From Hyphomicrobiaceae bacterium (GTDB lineage: Bacteria > Pseudomonadota > Alphaproteobacteria > Rhizobiales > Hyphomicrobiaceae): a stretch of DNA of 64,000 nucleotides. Within the stretch, counting starts at the first letter, position 1; every line of letters starts with the position of its first letter. Where the stretch lies: NCBI GenBank assembly GCA_020638055.1, contig JACKJH010000001.1, forward strand, positions 1,054,001 through 1,118,000. Direction: 5' to 3'. The translations under genes and the position numbers were made by a program. Below the pieces are notes generated by a model. The model was given only the letters and a program-made list of their open reading frames with translations, was not told where the DNA came from and did not search any database. Positions 50,446 to 60,547 of the stretch are shown here, piece after piece.

Positions 50446-51555
50446 ATGCTAACCAAGGATTACCTAGGGATTCTAACGCCAAAAGAGGTCGAGGACCTGC
50501 GCTCTAAGCGGTCTGGCAATTGGATCCACCCAGTCGTGTCCCTTGCCCTCGACAGCACTCGCGGAGTCGTCGCTGCGAATACCGAGCGCGCAGGCCGGAT
50601 CGTTCTGCAAGCGAACGAGGCTTGGTTGAATTCACTACGACAACGACTGCTCGAAACGTCTGATCTAACGAATGCGTCCAGTGCTCTCGGCGAGATCCGG
50701 GCATATGGAAGCTTGTTGGAAACCGGCATGGTCGTGAAACCGGCCCCTGCAGTATCGGGAAAGCCGGTGTCTCCTGAGTTCGAGGTCCAAGCGGGCGATG
50801 GTCCCGTGATCGTCGAAGTACACAGCAAGCAAATGCATCCTGCCGAGCGCAAAAAACTCGACGATCAACATAAGCGACTCCAGGCCAAGGTGGCGCAGGC
50901 CATTGAAAGCGGAGAGAAGTCTGGCGAACGCAAGAACGAAGTTGTAGCAGACGCCGCAGAAATTCAACCACTTGGCGCAGCCGATCCCAACAAGGCTGGC
51001 GATTCGGACGTGGCGAACGGAATCAGTCGTGTCGCGGGGATCAAAGACAAGGAGAAGCAGATCGATCATCAGAAACCGTTCGTTCTGTGGCTCGACATGC
51101 AAGATCCAGCTGTTTGGGGATTGCCGCTTGCGCAGGAACAACTGCTGCCCATCTACAGCCTAGGGACGGATGGCCATGTAGGAGCTGGTATCCTTTGGCA
51201 CGCACTGTATGGCCGCAAAGGAGAGCCTTACATCTCGATGCAGGGCTTTGATTTCAAAGCGATCCCAATGCTACACGAAGGGCGCTTCTATCAGACCATG
51301 AAGGCTCACGGGGGCCCGACCCGGATTTCGGCAATCGTGATCTCCCTACCAGAGACCGTGGCGCTGATGGAACATCCAGAGCCCATAATGCGCCTACCCA
51401 GCAAGTTTCGCCAAGCACTCACCCGGATTACGGCTTTTCGACTGGAATATTCACATTGCGATTGGATGAAAGGGCGAGTGAAGTCAGATATCGCAGCCAA
51501 TCGTAGAAAGACGCAAGCGACCATCAAGGCGCTACTGCGCAGCAATCCTCCATAG
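50446..51555 (+). CDS. Putative nuclease-like protein (PD-(D/E)XK pattern), divergent from the frameshifted gene
   Basis: 369 residues. A possible PD-(D/E)XK core: GEIRAYGSLLETGMVV, then SPEFEVQAGDGPVIVEVHSKQM (acid ... E-x-H-x-K). A charged helix, AERKKLDDQHKRLQAKVAQAIESGEKSGERKNEV, follows, then KPFVLWLDMQDPAVWGLP. The core is read by eye and is tentative. The gene is divergent from the unknown pair at 48603-50259, with 186 bp between them, so the three may form one module. The C-terminus is basic (RRKTQATIKALLRSN). Confidence 0.6.
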   Translation: MLTKDYLGILTPKEVEDLRSKRSGNWIHPVVSLALDSTRGVVAANTERAGRIVLQANEAWLNSLRQRLLETSDLTNASSALGEIRAYGSLLETGMVVKPAPAVSGKPVSPEFEVQAGDGPVIVEVHSKQMHPAERKKLDDQHKRLQAKVAQAIESGEKSGERKNEVVADAAEIQPLGAADPNKAGDSDVANGISRVAGIKDKEKQIDHQKPFVLWLDMQDPAVWGLPLAQEQLLPIYSLGTDGHVGAGILWHALYGRKGEPYISMQGFDFKAIPMLHEGRFYQTMKAHGGPTRISAIVISLPETVALMEHPEPIMRLPSKFRQALTRITAFRLEYSHCDWMKGRVKSDIAANRRKTQATIKALLRSNPP

Positions 51556-52095
51556 GAACATGCTCCTGTTGGCGCCACTGAAGTCTGTTAATAGAAGTGG
51601 TTCGGTCGTGGCGCCGCAAGCCATGTTGCGCAAAGTTGCAGTGGCTATCGGCGGCAGCTACCTCTGCCTGGCGTAGCAACCAAGCGGTTGAGCGCGGAAG
51701 AGTATTGTGCCCACGCTCCCACACTAGAACTCCAGCCGTGGGTTTTGCAGCCGACAGTTCGGGCGCCGCCGACACAAGCCCCTCCAGTGTGTGAGGGTCG
51801 TAGCAGGGCGTTCCGTTCTGATGGTTCAGCTGGGCCACGCGCGGCTCATATGGCCGACAGCCGGCCAGGCTAAGTGGAACCGCATGTAATCCCTGGGCGC
51901 ACTTGGTAGCAGGCTGAAATCGACGACCGACTGGACGACGGCTTATCCTTGATGCCAGATGACCAGTGCATCGCATTAGCGTTCCTCGAGCCGAGCACGA
52001 TCAGCACCGCGCGTCTCTGGCCGAGTACTTTCGCTGATCGAGGCATCGCGTGGGCGTTATGGGTCTGTCATCGTCCCCCTTGCTCAAGCGCCGGA
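51556..52095. other. Gene-free stretch, probably decayed
   Basis: 540 bp with only low-quality frames on both strands. A minus-strand frame here contains fragments such as AQLNHQNGTPCYDPHTLEG that faintly recall transposase ends, but I cannot name a family. No RNA gene or repeat copy is visible. Confidence 0.4.
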
Positions 52096-52638
52096 TTAGA
52101 TGCCTTCCGGTAGTTTGGAGGCCATCATTTTCCGGCGGTCGAGCTTTCGGCCATCAACTATGAAGGTCCCGTCGCCGACCGCATGCAGCGTCCGTCTTTC
52201 CTCGCGCTCCGGGTCTACGTAGGCCGCCACTGCCTCCAGAACCACAATGTTGTGCTTTTCGATTAGATCGACGACCTTGCACTCGATGTTGGCCAGGCAC
52301 TCTTTGATCAAGGGCGCGCTGACGTGCTTGCCGGGCATGGCCGTGAGCTTGAACTTGGCGAACTTGTCGGTGTCGACGCCGGAGCAAGTTCCAATCCCAA
52401 CGATCTTGTCCAACAGGTCGAGCGTCGGAATGGCGATCACGCACTCCCTGGTCTTTTGCAGGGCCGCGAAGGAATAGTTCCAGGCGCCCGTCGTGATGGC
52501 GAGCATGGGTGTGAAGTCCAGCACCATGGTCCAAGAGATGGTCATGATGTTGTTCTTGTTCCCGTCTCGGGTCGTTACCAGGACCACGGGTCCTGGCTCG
52601 ATGAGGGTGAAGACCTTGCTGAGCCCAAGATTGCGCAT
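52096..52638 (-). CDS. Flavin reductase-like (FMN-binding split-barrel) protein
   Basis: 180 residues, GGAG eight bases before ATG 52638. The flavin-reductase-like split barrel is evident in PGPVVLVTTRDGNKNNIMTISWTMVLDFTPMLAITTG (the FMN phosphate-binding strand-turn) and SFAALQKTRECVIAIPTLDLLDKIVGIGTCSGVDTDKFAKF. Members reduce flavins with NAD(P)H or are flavin-binding partners of monooxygenases. No partner oxygenase is nearby; within a defence island it may be a passenger. The C-terminus RKLDRRKMMASKLPEGI is typical of this subfamily. Confidence 0.88.
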   Translation of the reverse strand: MRNLGLSKVFTLIEPGPVVLVTTRDGNKNNIMTISWTMVLDFTPMLAITTGAWNYSFAALQKTRECVIAIPTLDLLDKIVGIGTCSGVDTDKFAKFKLTAMPGKHVSAPLIKECLANIECKVVDLIEKHNIVVLEAVAAYVDPEREERRTLHAVGDGTFIVDGRKLDRRKMMASKLPEGI

Positions 52639-52886
52639 GGAAGTATCTCCGGAGAGAACACTGCGGTCATGGGCTACGATACCATCGACGCCTCATTAGC
52701 CGGCACTTATACAGAAGCGGTCGTCGGCTGAATGATTGAGAAGCTGACCGTCTGGCGCGTATCGTGACGTCAGTTTCCCTATGCAACCATGAAAATCTGT
52801 GGGGTTTTCGCGGTGCACAACCCCGCCATCCTCCGAACTTCGCTAAACTGCCCGCAATTGGATTGGACCGGCAGAGAGACAGACTC

Positions 52887-54811
52887 GTGACCCAAGACTT
52901 GGCGTGGTTCGTTGGATCCTCGTTCGGCGGTGTTGACGACCAGACCGAACGCTTTCTTCGTGACGGCATCTGGGAGATCAGCAACCCCACACCCGAAGAC
53001 TCTCGAAAGGTTCGCTCGATGTTACCGGGACAACGGATTGCCATGAAGGCAACCTTTGCCCAGAAAAACGGTCTGCCGTTCGACAACCGAGGCAACAAGG
53101 CCTCGGTCATGCGGCTGAAGGCGCGCGGCACTATCACGTCGAACCCTGACGACGGAGAGCGCGTGACAGTTGCGTGGGACACAGATTTCAAACCGCGAGA
53201 TTGGTACTTCTATACATACCGCAGGACGATCTGGGAGGTTCGCGCCGGTGACCCGATGGCAGATGCCCTCATTGCGTTCGCTTTTAACGATCAACCACAG
53301 GACTATGAGCTCTTTTTGCAGAACCCATTCTGGGCAAAGCGCTTCGGATCTACGGCACCATCAGACGGACCGCGAGTTTGGATTGAGAAGTCGCTTGTGG
53401 CAGGGCGCACTGATCGAGAGGAAGGACAGCACGCGGTTGGACGAGCTTTATGGTCGCCGCAGCGTTCGAAGGACGGACGCAGCATCTATGCAAACATGCT
53501 GAAAGTGAGACGAGGCGATATCGTCTTTCATCTCACAGACAACGATGCCATCAGCCATGTTTCGACCGTGGCAGAGAATGCTGATGAGTCATTCGTGGGA
53601 TTGCCTGACACCGATTGGGCCGGTCAACCTGCGTACCGCATCGCGCTAAAGGACTGCATCACCCTCTCGCCAGCCTTGCTGCGTGACTTCTTCCTAAAGA
53701 CCGAGCCATTTGCCAGCCAGCTTAAGGAGCTTGTCGAGAGCGGCGCAAGAGGTCTCTTCTACAACAGCCGCCTCGAACTCAACCAAGGCGCCTACCTGAC
53801 CGAAGTCACACCCAGCTTGATGGCGATCCTCAATCGGGCCTACCAAGCCTTTGCGGGCAAAACGCTCCCGTACGCTGAACTGGATGCCTCCACACCCATG
53901 TCGGAGAAAGCGGATGAACCCGAGGCCGCCTCTACGACAGACGATTATGATTTGGAGGAAGCGCTCGAAGAGCTCTTCTTTGAGACGGACCTCACTCGAG
54001 ACATCCTGCTCCTATGGCAGGCTAAAAAAACATCATCCTTCAAGGTCCCCCAGGGGTCGGCAAGTCCTTCGCAGCGCGCCGACTGGCGTACGCCCTGATG
54101 GGGAAGAAAGACCCATCGCGGGTCGGCTTTGTTCAGTTCCATCAATCCTACTCATACGAGGACTTCGTCGAAGGCTTCAAGCCGACCGTCACCGGATTCG
54201 AACTGAAGCCCGGAAAGTTCGTTCAGTTCTGTCGAATGGCAGAATCCGACCCCAAGCGAAACTACGTCTTCATTATCGATGAGATCAACCGCGGCAACCT
54301 CAGCAAGATACTGGGCGAGCTGATGCTCCTCATCGAGTCTGATAAGCGCAGCGAAGACTGGTCTCTGCAGCTCGCATCCGGGACAGCGCCCTTCTATGTC
54401 CCTGCCAACGTCTACATTATGGGCCTCATGAACACCGCCGACAGATCACTCGCGGTTGTCGATTACGCCTTGCGCCGACGGTTTGCGTTTGTCGATATCC
54501 AGCCGGCTTTACACTCGCGGAAGTTTCGCGAGCAGCTGACGGGCAATGAAGTGAGCTCCTCAACGGTTGATTACATCGTCGCGCGTATTGGAAGTCTCAA
54601 CGCCGAAATCAATGGGGACCTCGCCAACCTTGGGCCAGGGTTCGCGATTGGCCATAGCTTTTTCTGTGATGGTCCCCGCGAGGCAGAGAACGAGCGTCAG
54701 TGGTACGAACGCATTATTCGGACCGAGGTTGCACCACTGCTTCGAGAGTACTGGTTTGATGCTCCGAGCAAAGCGGACAACTGGACCAAGCAGCTGTTGA
54801 CCCCGCTGTGA
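52887..54811 (+). pseudogene. McrB-type GTPase with EVE-like N-domain, split by a -1 frameshift at A7
   Basis: First frame (start GTG 52887 proposed): DLAWFVGSSFGGVDDQTERFLRDGIWE, then a PUA/EVE-like domain (ANMLKVRRGDIVFHLTDNDAISHVSTVAE), an acidic linker, and ETDLTRDILLLWQAKK. At A7 (54024-54030) the zero frame leaves the family; moving back one base gives NIILQGPPGVGKSFAARRLAYAL (Walker A). It then continues to FIIDEINRGNLSKILGELMLLIE and NVYIMGLMNTADRSLAVVDYALRRRFAF, ending at 54811. EVE-McrB recognises modified DNA and powers McrC cleavage. The ORF from 54098 alone lacks Walker A. Mutation, slippage or programmed frameshift are all possible. Confidence 0.85.
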
Positions 54812-55851
54812 CCTACGCTGCCAAAATACCCATCGAGAATATCTACTACCTGTTCTGCTATGCCTGGAACCGGTTTGAAGAGGCGCAATCCATTGAACTG
54901 GGCGGAAGTGAAAGCCCGGACCTTCTTAATCTTCTTGCGAAGGTTCTGCTTCGCGGCACACGTGTCCTTCTCAAAAGAGGACTGGATCGAGAATACCGGC
55001 TCACTTCTGACAGCCTGGCGACGGTGCGAGGTCGCATCGACCTAAGCTCATCCATTCGAATGCAATCTCGTCGACAGAAGCGGCTCATCTGTGAATTCGA
55101 CGAACTAAGTCCAGATGTGCTTCACAACCAAATCTTGAAGGCATCTTTGAAGCGACTAGCACTAAGTCAGTCTATCGAGCGGAACCTCAAGCACGAACTC
55201 CTCAGCCTTGCTCGGCGCATGTCTGACGTCCGAGACATTACGCTACGTCGATCCGACTTTGAGCGTGTCTGCCTGCACCGCAATATCGCCTATTATGATC
55301 TCCTCCTCAAAGTAGCTGCCCTTGCATACGACTCTCTTCTCCCAGACCCTGTGTCGGGCGGCTACGCGTTCCTGGACATCTTGCGCAATGAGAGGAAGAT
55401 GGCTGTGGTCTTCCAGGACTTCGTGAGAAACTTCTACGACATTGAACAAGAGGCTTTGGCAGTTAAACCACTATCACTCGCCTGGCAGGCGATACCCATA
55501 AGTGTAACGGGGGCTGCCCAGCTACCTCGAATGATCGTCGATGTGCACCTCAGCAGCCCGAACCGGGCAATCATCATCGACACGAAATACTACCCTGAAG
55601 CGCTGCAGAGCTACCGCGATGCTAGTTCATTCCGCTCCGCCCACCTTTATCAGCTATTCAGTTACCTCCGAAACGCTGCCGCATCCTCTGCCGACCCCAA
55701 AAACATAGAAGGTATGCTTCTCTACCCTTGGGCTCACACGTCCCTTCGAGAGACATACGAGATCCATGGCCACAAGGTCACAATCGCAACAATCGATCTT
55801 GCGCAGTCCTGGAAGCACGTACGCAGCGACCTGCTTTCACTCATTGGTTAA
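54808..55851 (+). CDS. mcrC: McrC-type nuclease subunit of modification-dependent restriction
   Basis: 347 residues; GTG 54808 overlaps the McrB stop. The N-terminal domain begins IPIENIYYLFCYAWNRF, the usual McrC opening, with VRGRIDLSSSIR and CEFDELSPDVLHNQILKASLKRL. The PD-(D/E)XK nuclease core is RMIVDVHLSSPNRAIIIDTKYYPEAL (Asp ... Asp-Thr-Lys). McrC joins the McrB ring and cuts DNA carrying 5-methyl- or 5-hydroxymethylcytosine, or other modified bases according to the McrB N-domain. It is intact here although its McrB is frameshifted. Confidence 0.92.
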   Translation: MTYAAKIPIENIYYLFCYAWNRFEEAQSIELGGSESPDLLNLLAKVLLRGTRVLLKRGLDREYRLTSDSLATVRGRIDLSSSIRMQSRRQKRLICEFDELSPDVLHNQILKASLKRLALSQSIERNLKHELLSLARRMSDVRDITLRRSDFERVCLHRNIAYYDLLLKVAALAYDSLLPDPVSGGYAFLDILRNERKMAVVFQDFVRNFYDIEQEALAVKPLSLAWQAIPISVTGAAQLPRMIVDVHLSSPNRAIIIDTKYYPEALQSYRDASSFRSAHLYQLFSYLRNAAASSADPKNIEGMLLYPWAHTSLRETYEIHGHKVTIATIDLAQSWKHVRSDLLSLIG

Positions 55852-55873
55852 GCGCGCAATTGCTCGGTGGTCC

Positions 55874-56797
55874 CTAGCCTAAGGGCTCAACCGCTTGATC
55901 AACGATGCTACGGATGCGCTCTCTAATGAAGTGCGCGAGTTCGATTGCGGCGGGATCACCCGAGTCGTCAAGCAGACCGGCGTAGGTTTCATAGTCAACA
56001 AACGCGATGCGGTCAGAAAATTGATCTTGGAGAACATCCTTCTGGAAGGCGGCGACCTGTTCGGAAAGGATTGGAGCAAAACGGTGTGGCCCGATTGTAA
56101 CGACGCCGAAATGAGACTTTCCATCCCGCTCAGCCATCGAGGCGGCAAAAAGGAAGTTCCGCATCAATTGGTAGTTCGGCCCGCGGAGCGGGCAAATATT
56201 CGCTGAAGTTTGTAGTTCGAAGACCTCAGTTCGGAACCAACGCTTTCCCAGGCTCCAATAGCTGCGTGGGCTGCGCTCGCCTTCCCAATTTTCCAGACGG
56301 CACCAAGCGCCTGTCCGCGTTGCCAAATCCGACCCCGGGCCGCGAAATCCAGCACACTTCTTTTCTGGTTTGGATTTGGAATACTGTCCGCAGCCTCCAA
56401 AGCCTTTACCGGCATCACTCACAAATTTTGACTCAATGCAAACCACTTCATCTGCCGATACGCAGAGAGCATCGATACTCGTCGGCTGACGCGTGCCGAA
56501 CTCTGAAAGCAATTCGCGATTTTCCCGCTCAGGCAGAATGGTCCAGCACAGCGGTTGTGTGCGCCTCGGGAAGCAAGCAAGTGCGCCCCTGAAGAGCGAC
56601 TCTAAAATAGCGTCCCTGGCTGTGATGGATCGGAGCGTTCCGAATGCACTCAAACAAAAGGCCTGAGATGATCGTGGAGAACTGGCATGGCTGTGCCATT
56701 TTAGTCCAGACGCGCGTTCTACATCAGTCAATGCATGGGGATGCAATGTGGGATTTGAATGCGGATAGCTGGTCGATTTCACTTTCGATTTAGTCAT
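55874..56797 (-). CDS. PD-(D/E)XK nuclease-like protein (PGN_0703-type)
   Basis: 307 residues. WHSHASSPRSSQAFCLSAFGTLR near residue 34 and SIDALCVSADEVVCIESKFVSDAGKGFGGCGQYSK (Asp ... Glu-Ser-Lys) fit the PGN_0703-like putative restriction endonuclease family. FLFAASMAERDGKSHFGVVTIGP and a helical C-terminus (ELAHFIRERIRSIVD) follow. The cysteines FGGCGQY...KKCAG may bind zinc. It is convergent with mcrC (22 bp apart). Such proteins occur singly in defence islands; the target is unknown. Confidence 0.7.
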   Translation of the reverse strand: MTKSKVKSTSYPHSNPTLHPHALTDVERASGLKWHSHASSPRSSQAFCLSAFGTLRSITARDAILESLFRGALACFPRRTQPLCWTILPERENRELLSEFGTRQPTSIDALCVSADEVVCIESKFVSDAGKGFGGCGQYSKSKPEKKCAGFRGPGSDLATRTGAWCRLENWEGERSPRSYWSLGKRWFRTEVFELQTSANICPLRGPNYQLMRNFLFAASMAERDGKSHFGVVTIGPHRFAPILSEQVAAFQKDVLQDQFSDRIAFVDYETYAGLLDDSGDPAAIELAHFIRERIRSIVDQAVEPLG

Positions 56798-57183
56798 CCA
56801 ATCAAAGCACCCATTCTAGCGGTCAAGTGGTTCGACCAAGGCGTTCAGTCAGCAAAGCACTACCGAAACTCATGCCTCCCAAAGTTCATTAGCCAGTCCC
56901 GATCTGATTCACTACGTCCCCGTGTGCGTAGCTCTAAGAGCCACAACTCCGCTGTTCACTTGCCGTTCGGTCACCAATGTCATGAACACGTCTCATGGTT
57001 CCAGCCGCTCCTCATCGAGCATTTACTCGCCGGCTCCTTTGCCGATGGCTCTTTCCGTCGTGCATGCGATGCTCGTCAATATCCTCATAAGTGTCCACTA
57101 TAGACTTTCGGGCCGCCTGCGTATTCTAACTCGACTTTCTAAAGCGTACTCCTCCGTGCGCGAGCGCGGTTCGCACAGCCGAG
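56798..57183. other. Gene-free stretch between nuclease and TrlF-like genes
   Basis: 385 bp. It must hold the promoter of the 55874-56797 gene. Only short, low-quality frames; no repeat, RNA gene or terminator recognised. Confidence 0.35.
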
Positions 57184-59883
57184 CTAGCCCGCTCCGGTGG
57201 CGTCCCCGTACGTCACCTGAGCGGCGCTCCAGATCTGATAGATCGTCTTTCTGCGCTCGAACGCCTCGGGGCCGCCCTCCATGATGCGGACGATGCGCTC
57301 CTGGCACGCGGCTGAGTCGATGCTGCCCGTCGTCACGATAATGTTCTCGTCCGTGGCTTCGCACGACGTAACGGTTTCAGCATCGCCGAGGACCGGGAAA
57401 TTGGCGTCGTGCGTGGCGAAAATAAATTGTTGCGAGGGCTTTAGCGTCCGCAGCAGTTTGACCACCTCTTCGTAGACGGTCTGGCTGTCGAGATCGTCTT
57501 CTGGCTGGTCGATGATCAAAAGGTCCTTGTCCTTCTGGCTCAGGATAAAGAGCATCATCGCTGACGCGCGTTGCCCGAGCGAGTGCGACTTCAAAGCCTT
57601 GCCGTGATACGTCACCTCGTGGCTGTTCGGTATCTGGTAGGAAAGAAGGTCCCCGAGGTTGGCCATGATGCCTTCCTTGAAAGTTTCCGCTTTCCCCTTG
57701 GTCAGCTTTGCCGCGTCGTCGAGGTGTTTGAACACGTCGCCAAAATCCGCGTACTTGTCGGCAATCGCCTGCCAGTAATCCTTGCGCATCGACCGGCCCT
57801 TGAAGGTTTCTTCAAACTTGGCCTTGAACGCTTCCTTGTCGCCCTTGAACATCGCGGTGACCTGAAGCGCGGGCTGCGCCTTGTTAATCTTGTCGAGCGC
57901 AGCGGAGATCGAGCGAAACTCTTCGAGCCAGATCTCGTCAAGGGCGGCAAGCGCCTTGTGCAGGGCCTCGCGCTTCTCCCGCTCCTTGGCTGCGCTCTTT
58001 AAGAGTTCGGTCACGCGCGTCTTAAGCATTGTCTTCTGCTGCTGGAGGCCCATATAGTCCTCAGGACGGATCGAGGTGATGCCCTTGTCTTTGAGTGCAG
58101 CAAGCAGGTCCCGCTCAACGGCAGCAAACTCTTCCTTGAGACCATCCTTTGTCGCGGTCAGCTCCTCGCGCAACTTGGCAAGTTCGCCCGTGGCCTTGCT
58201 CGCCTTCTCCGTTAGCGCCTTGCCATCCGCGATGGTAGCCTTCAGCTCATCGAGCTTTACCTGATAGCGCTTGAAGAAATCGGCGTTGTGCTGGGATTCT
58301 GCGGCTGGAATCGACGCAAATTCCTCATCCGCCTCATTTACGCTACCACTCAGGCGCCCAACCCAAGCCTCGGCCTTTGCTTCAGCATCTTCGCAGAAGG
58401 CGAGCTCATTACTGAAAACAACCTGTTTGTCCAGCTTCTCCCGGACACCATGCTTGTCGAGCTGCTCGAGTCGGAACTCGACATCCTGAAGCTGGCGCGT
58501 CTTATCATCCTTTTCCTCGGCTTCGGTCTGCGATGATGTGAATGCGGTGATCACTGCCGTCAAGTCGGAGCGCTGAGCGGACTCTCGTGCGCGGATTGGT
58601 TTGAGAGTATCGCCGACAAGTTTTTCGACAAGGTCGTGCCCGAATGTCTTACCGGTCGCGGATAGGTCCTTCTGCCCAAAGTATACGGGGCTCGTGATCA
58701 CCGTCTCGCGCACAGCGACGCCCGGACGAAGTTCTCCTCCCACATAGACATCCGAGCTTACGTGGCCGACAATCCTGCGTATCTCGAACAGATCGCCGTG
58801 GCGGTCGACCGCTTCGACGATGACCTTGCCACCGCTCTTCAAAACATAGGGCACCAGGTCTTTCTTGTAGTCGTGATCATCGGCCTTTGTGGTTAGGTCG
58901 ATGCCGAGCGCATAGCGCAAGCTCTCGATTACAGCTGACTTGCCGCTACCGCGGATGCCGATGATGCAGTTAAGGTGCGGCGAGAAGAGAACCTTCTGCC
59001 CGTCCAGCAGCCCGCCCTCGAAGCGGATCGATTTGACGTAAGAGTGGCCGACGGACGGGGCGCTGGCCAACACTCGGAAGCCGAAGTCCTTAAGGGCGAA
59101 TTTAACCGCCTCGAAGCCCGGGTCGCCGATCTTGATGAAGACATGTTGCCCCTTGCCGACTTCCTCGATCTTCTTCGGATCACTTCCTTCAAGCTCAGCT
59201 GGATAGTCAGGCCACCACTGCCTGACCTTTGCGCGGCATTTCGCGTCCGGCTTGTCGTGCGTGCGGACCTTCTGAAAGCCGAGACAGTACTTCTGCACGA
59301 GCGGGGATTTCGCGAGCTCCTGAAGCCTTCCCCCGTCAATCTCCTTCCAGAGACCGCTGTTCGCTTCGACATGCGCGAAGATGATAAAGAAGTCCTTGTG
59401 GAAGGCCTCAAGCTTCTTGAGGGTCTCGACGATGTTGTCGTTCGACCTGCCATTCTCGTTCTCGTACTCCGCTGGCGCTCTGCCGGAGAAAGCATTTCCA
59501 AGGAACTGGTTGATGTAGTCCTTTCCGTCCTCGATCCACTGGTCGGAGAAGACGACAAGCGTATGCACTCCGTTCGCGCCGTCGTTGACGGACAGCTCAA
59601 CACCCGGCAGCAGGTAGATTCCTTCCCTACGGGCCTTCTTGCGCAAGCCCTTAAACTCCCCGTAGTCGAACTTGTTGTGATTGGTGATCACGCCAACGCC
59701 TATGCCTTGTTCCTTGAGCTTCTCGACATAGCGCGCCACAAACTGATTATCGTCGCCGCTGTAGGAGAACTCCTTGTCTGCGCGTGTATGCAGATGAAAA
59801 TCAGCGCGCACCCATTCGGTCCCATTGGGGAACGGGATGACGGACGCGGCTTTGAGTTCAGCGGCAGGACTTGATGCCGGCAT
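57184..59883 (-). CDS. PHP-domain plus SMC-like ATPase (TrlF-family)
   Basis: 899 residues from ATG 59883 (GAGAG upstream). N-terminal PHP phosphoesterase metal motifs: WVRADFHLHTRADKEF (HLH), VGVITNHNKFD and YLLPGVELSVND. Then an ABC/SMC-type ATPase: Walker A IIGIRGSGKSAVIESLRYALG (about 300-320), a long coiled-coil section (about 420-640, e.g. KATGELAKLREELTATKDGLKEEF), signature-like SHSLGQRASAMMLFILSQ and Walker B DLLIIDQPEDDLDSQ. This is the plan of the family annotated TrlF, presumed nucleases of defence islands. It lies at the end of the minus-strand series with the GIY-YIG-like and PaeR7I-type genes. Confidence 0.88.
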   Translation of the reverse strand: MPASSPAAELKAASVIPFPNGTEWVRADFHLHTRADKEFSYSGDDNQFVARYVEKLKEQGIGVGVITNHNKFDYGEFKGLRKKARREGIYLLPGVELSVNDGANGVHTLVVFSDQWIEDGKDYINQFLGNAFSGRAPAEYENENGRSNDNIVETLKKLEAFHKDFFIIFAHVEANSGLWKEIDGGRLQELAKSPLVQKYCLGFQKVRTHDKPDAKCRAKVRQWWPDYPAELEGSDPKKIEEVGKGQHVFIKIGDPGFEAVKFALKDFGFRVLASAPSVGHSYVKSIRFEGGLLDGQKVLFSPHLNCIIGIRGSGKSAVIESLRYALGIDLTTKADDHDYKKDLVPYVLKSGGKVIVEAVDRHGDLFEIRRIVGHVSSDVYVGGELRPGVAVRETVITSPVYFGQKDLSATGKTFGHDLVEKLVGDTLKPIRARESAQRSDLTAVITAFTSSQTEAEEKDDKTRQLQDVEFRLEQLDKHGVREKLDKQVVFSNELAFCEDAEAKAEAWVGRLSGSVNEADEEFASIPAAESQHNADFFKRYQVKLDELKATIADGKALTEKASKATGELAKLREELTATKDGLKEEFAAVERDLLAALKDKGITSIRPEDYMGLQQQKTMLKTRVTELLKSAAKEREKREALHKALAALDEIWLEEFRSISAALDKINKAQPALQVTAMFKGDKEAFKAKFEETFKGRSMRKDYWQAIADKYADFGDVFKHLDDAAKLTKGKAETFKEGIMANLGDLLSYQIPNSHEVTYHGKALKSHSLGQRASAMMLFILSQKDKDLLIIDQPEDDLDSQTVYEEVVKLLRTLKPSQQFIFATHDANFPVLGDAETVTSCEATDENIIVTTGSIDSAACQERIVRIMEGGPEAFERRKTIYQIWSAAQVTYGDATGAG

Positions 59884-60057
59884 GGTATCTCTCAATAGGA
59901 TAGCTCTAAAATAAAGCCGTCTGCCCCCAGGCCAAAGGCTTCTTCGTGAAACGAACTACCTGAATCCCCGGCGCCGAAAACCTGCAAGCGCCCGTTCTTC
60001 GCCATCGTGGCCGCACTGCCATGACCAGCCCCGGCACGCCGACAACGGAGCGCACGC

Positions 60058-60501
60058 CTAGGGCTCCTGTCGATAATAGGACCTGCTATCCCACCCGACG
60101 AACTGCATGGACGCGCAAAGAGCCTGCTCCAGCATTTTCGACCAGTCCTCAACTTCGCTAGTGGATGTCGGCAGCAACCAGTCAAAGTCATCGGTGAGCG
60201 CGAAACCGTGCTGAGTGAGCCAAAAGCGGACAGCAAATTCGAAGTGGTTAGCCACCTGTTCGTCGCATTTCGGAAGCTCGACGCTGCCCAGCATCTCGAC
60301 CCGACACCTTCGGTTCCTCGCAACTTCCCCAGGACGGTCGGCAAGCCTACCCTCTCGTCCAACAATTCCGATTTTGATCCGGCTTTGATCGTCAGGAGCG
60401 CACATAACATAGATACGTCGCCCCTCGCGTACCTCCATGTCGTGTCGGCCCGTATTCCACCTACCTGTCAGACTTGCGACGTTGCTGCTGTTTTCGGTCA
60501 C
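60058..60501 (-). CDS. GIY-YIG/T5orf172-like small protein
   Basis: 147 residues from GTG 60501 (GAGGAGG eight bases upstream). GRRIYVMCAPDDQSRIKIGIVGREGRLADR resembles the YVM...VKIGI...RL start of the T5orf172/MUG113 branch of GIY-YIG nucleases; VEMLGSVELPKCDEQVANHFEFAVRFWLTQHGF would follow as the helix with the catalytic Glu region. Catalytic residues are not certain. It lies between the PaeR7I-like endonuclease (46 bp upstream) and the TrlF-like gene, on the same strand. Confidence 0.6.
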   Translation of the reverse strand: MTENSSNVASLTGRWNTGRHDMEVREGRRIYVMCAPDDQSRIKIGIVGREGRLADRPGEVARNRRCRVEMLGSVELPKCDEQVANHFEFAVRFWLTQHGFALTDDFDWLLPTSTSEVEDWSKMLEQALCASMQFVGWDSRSYYRQEP

Positions 60502-60547
60502 ATCATACGTCCTCCTCTGCTACACGCGCGGGCAATTTTTACACAGA

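Noticed and set aside
51524..51976. 150-codon minus-strand gene
   Set aside because: Low-quality composition and overlap with the 3' end of the 50446-51555 gene; faint transposase-like fragments are insufficient to name it.
58975..59874. 299-codon plus-strand frame opposite the PHP-ATPase
   Set aside because: Antisense shadow of conserved PHP and Walker A coding sequence; no family resemblance.
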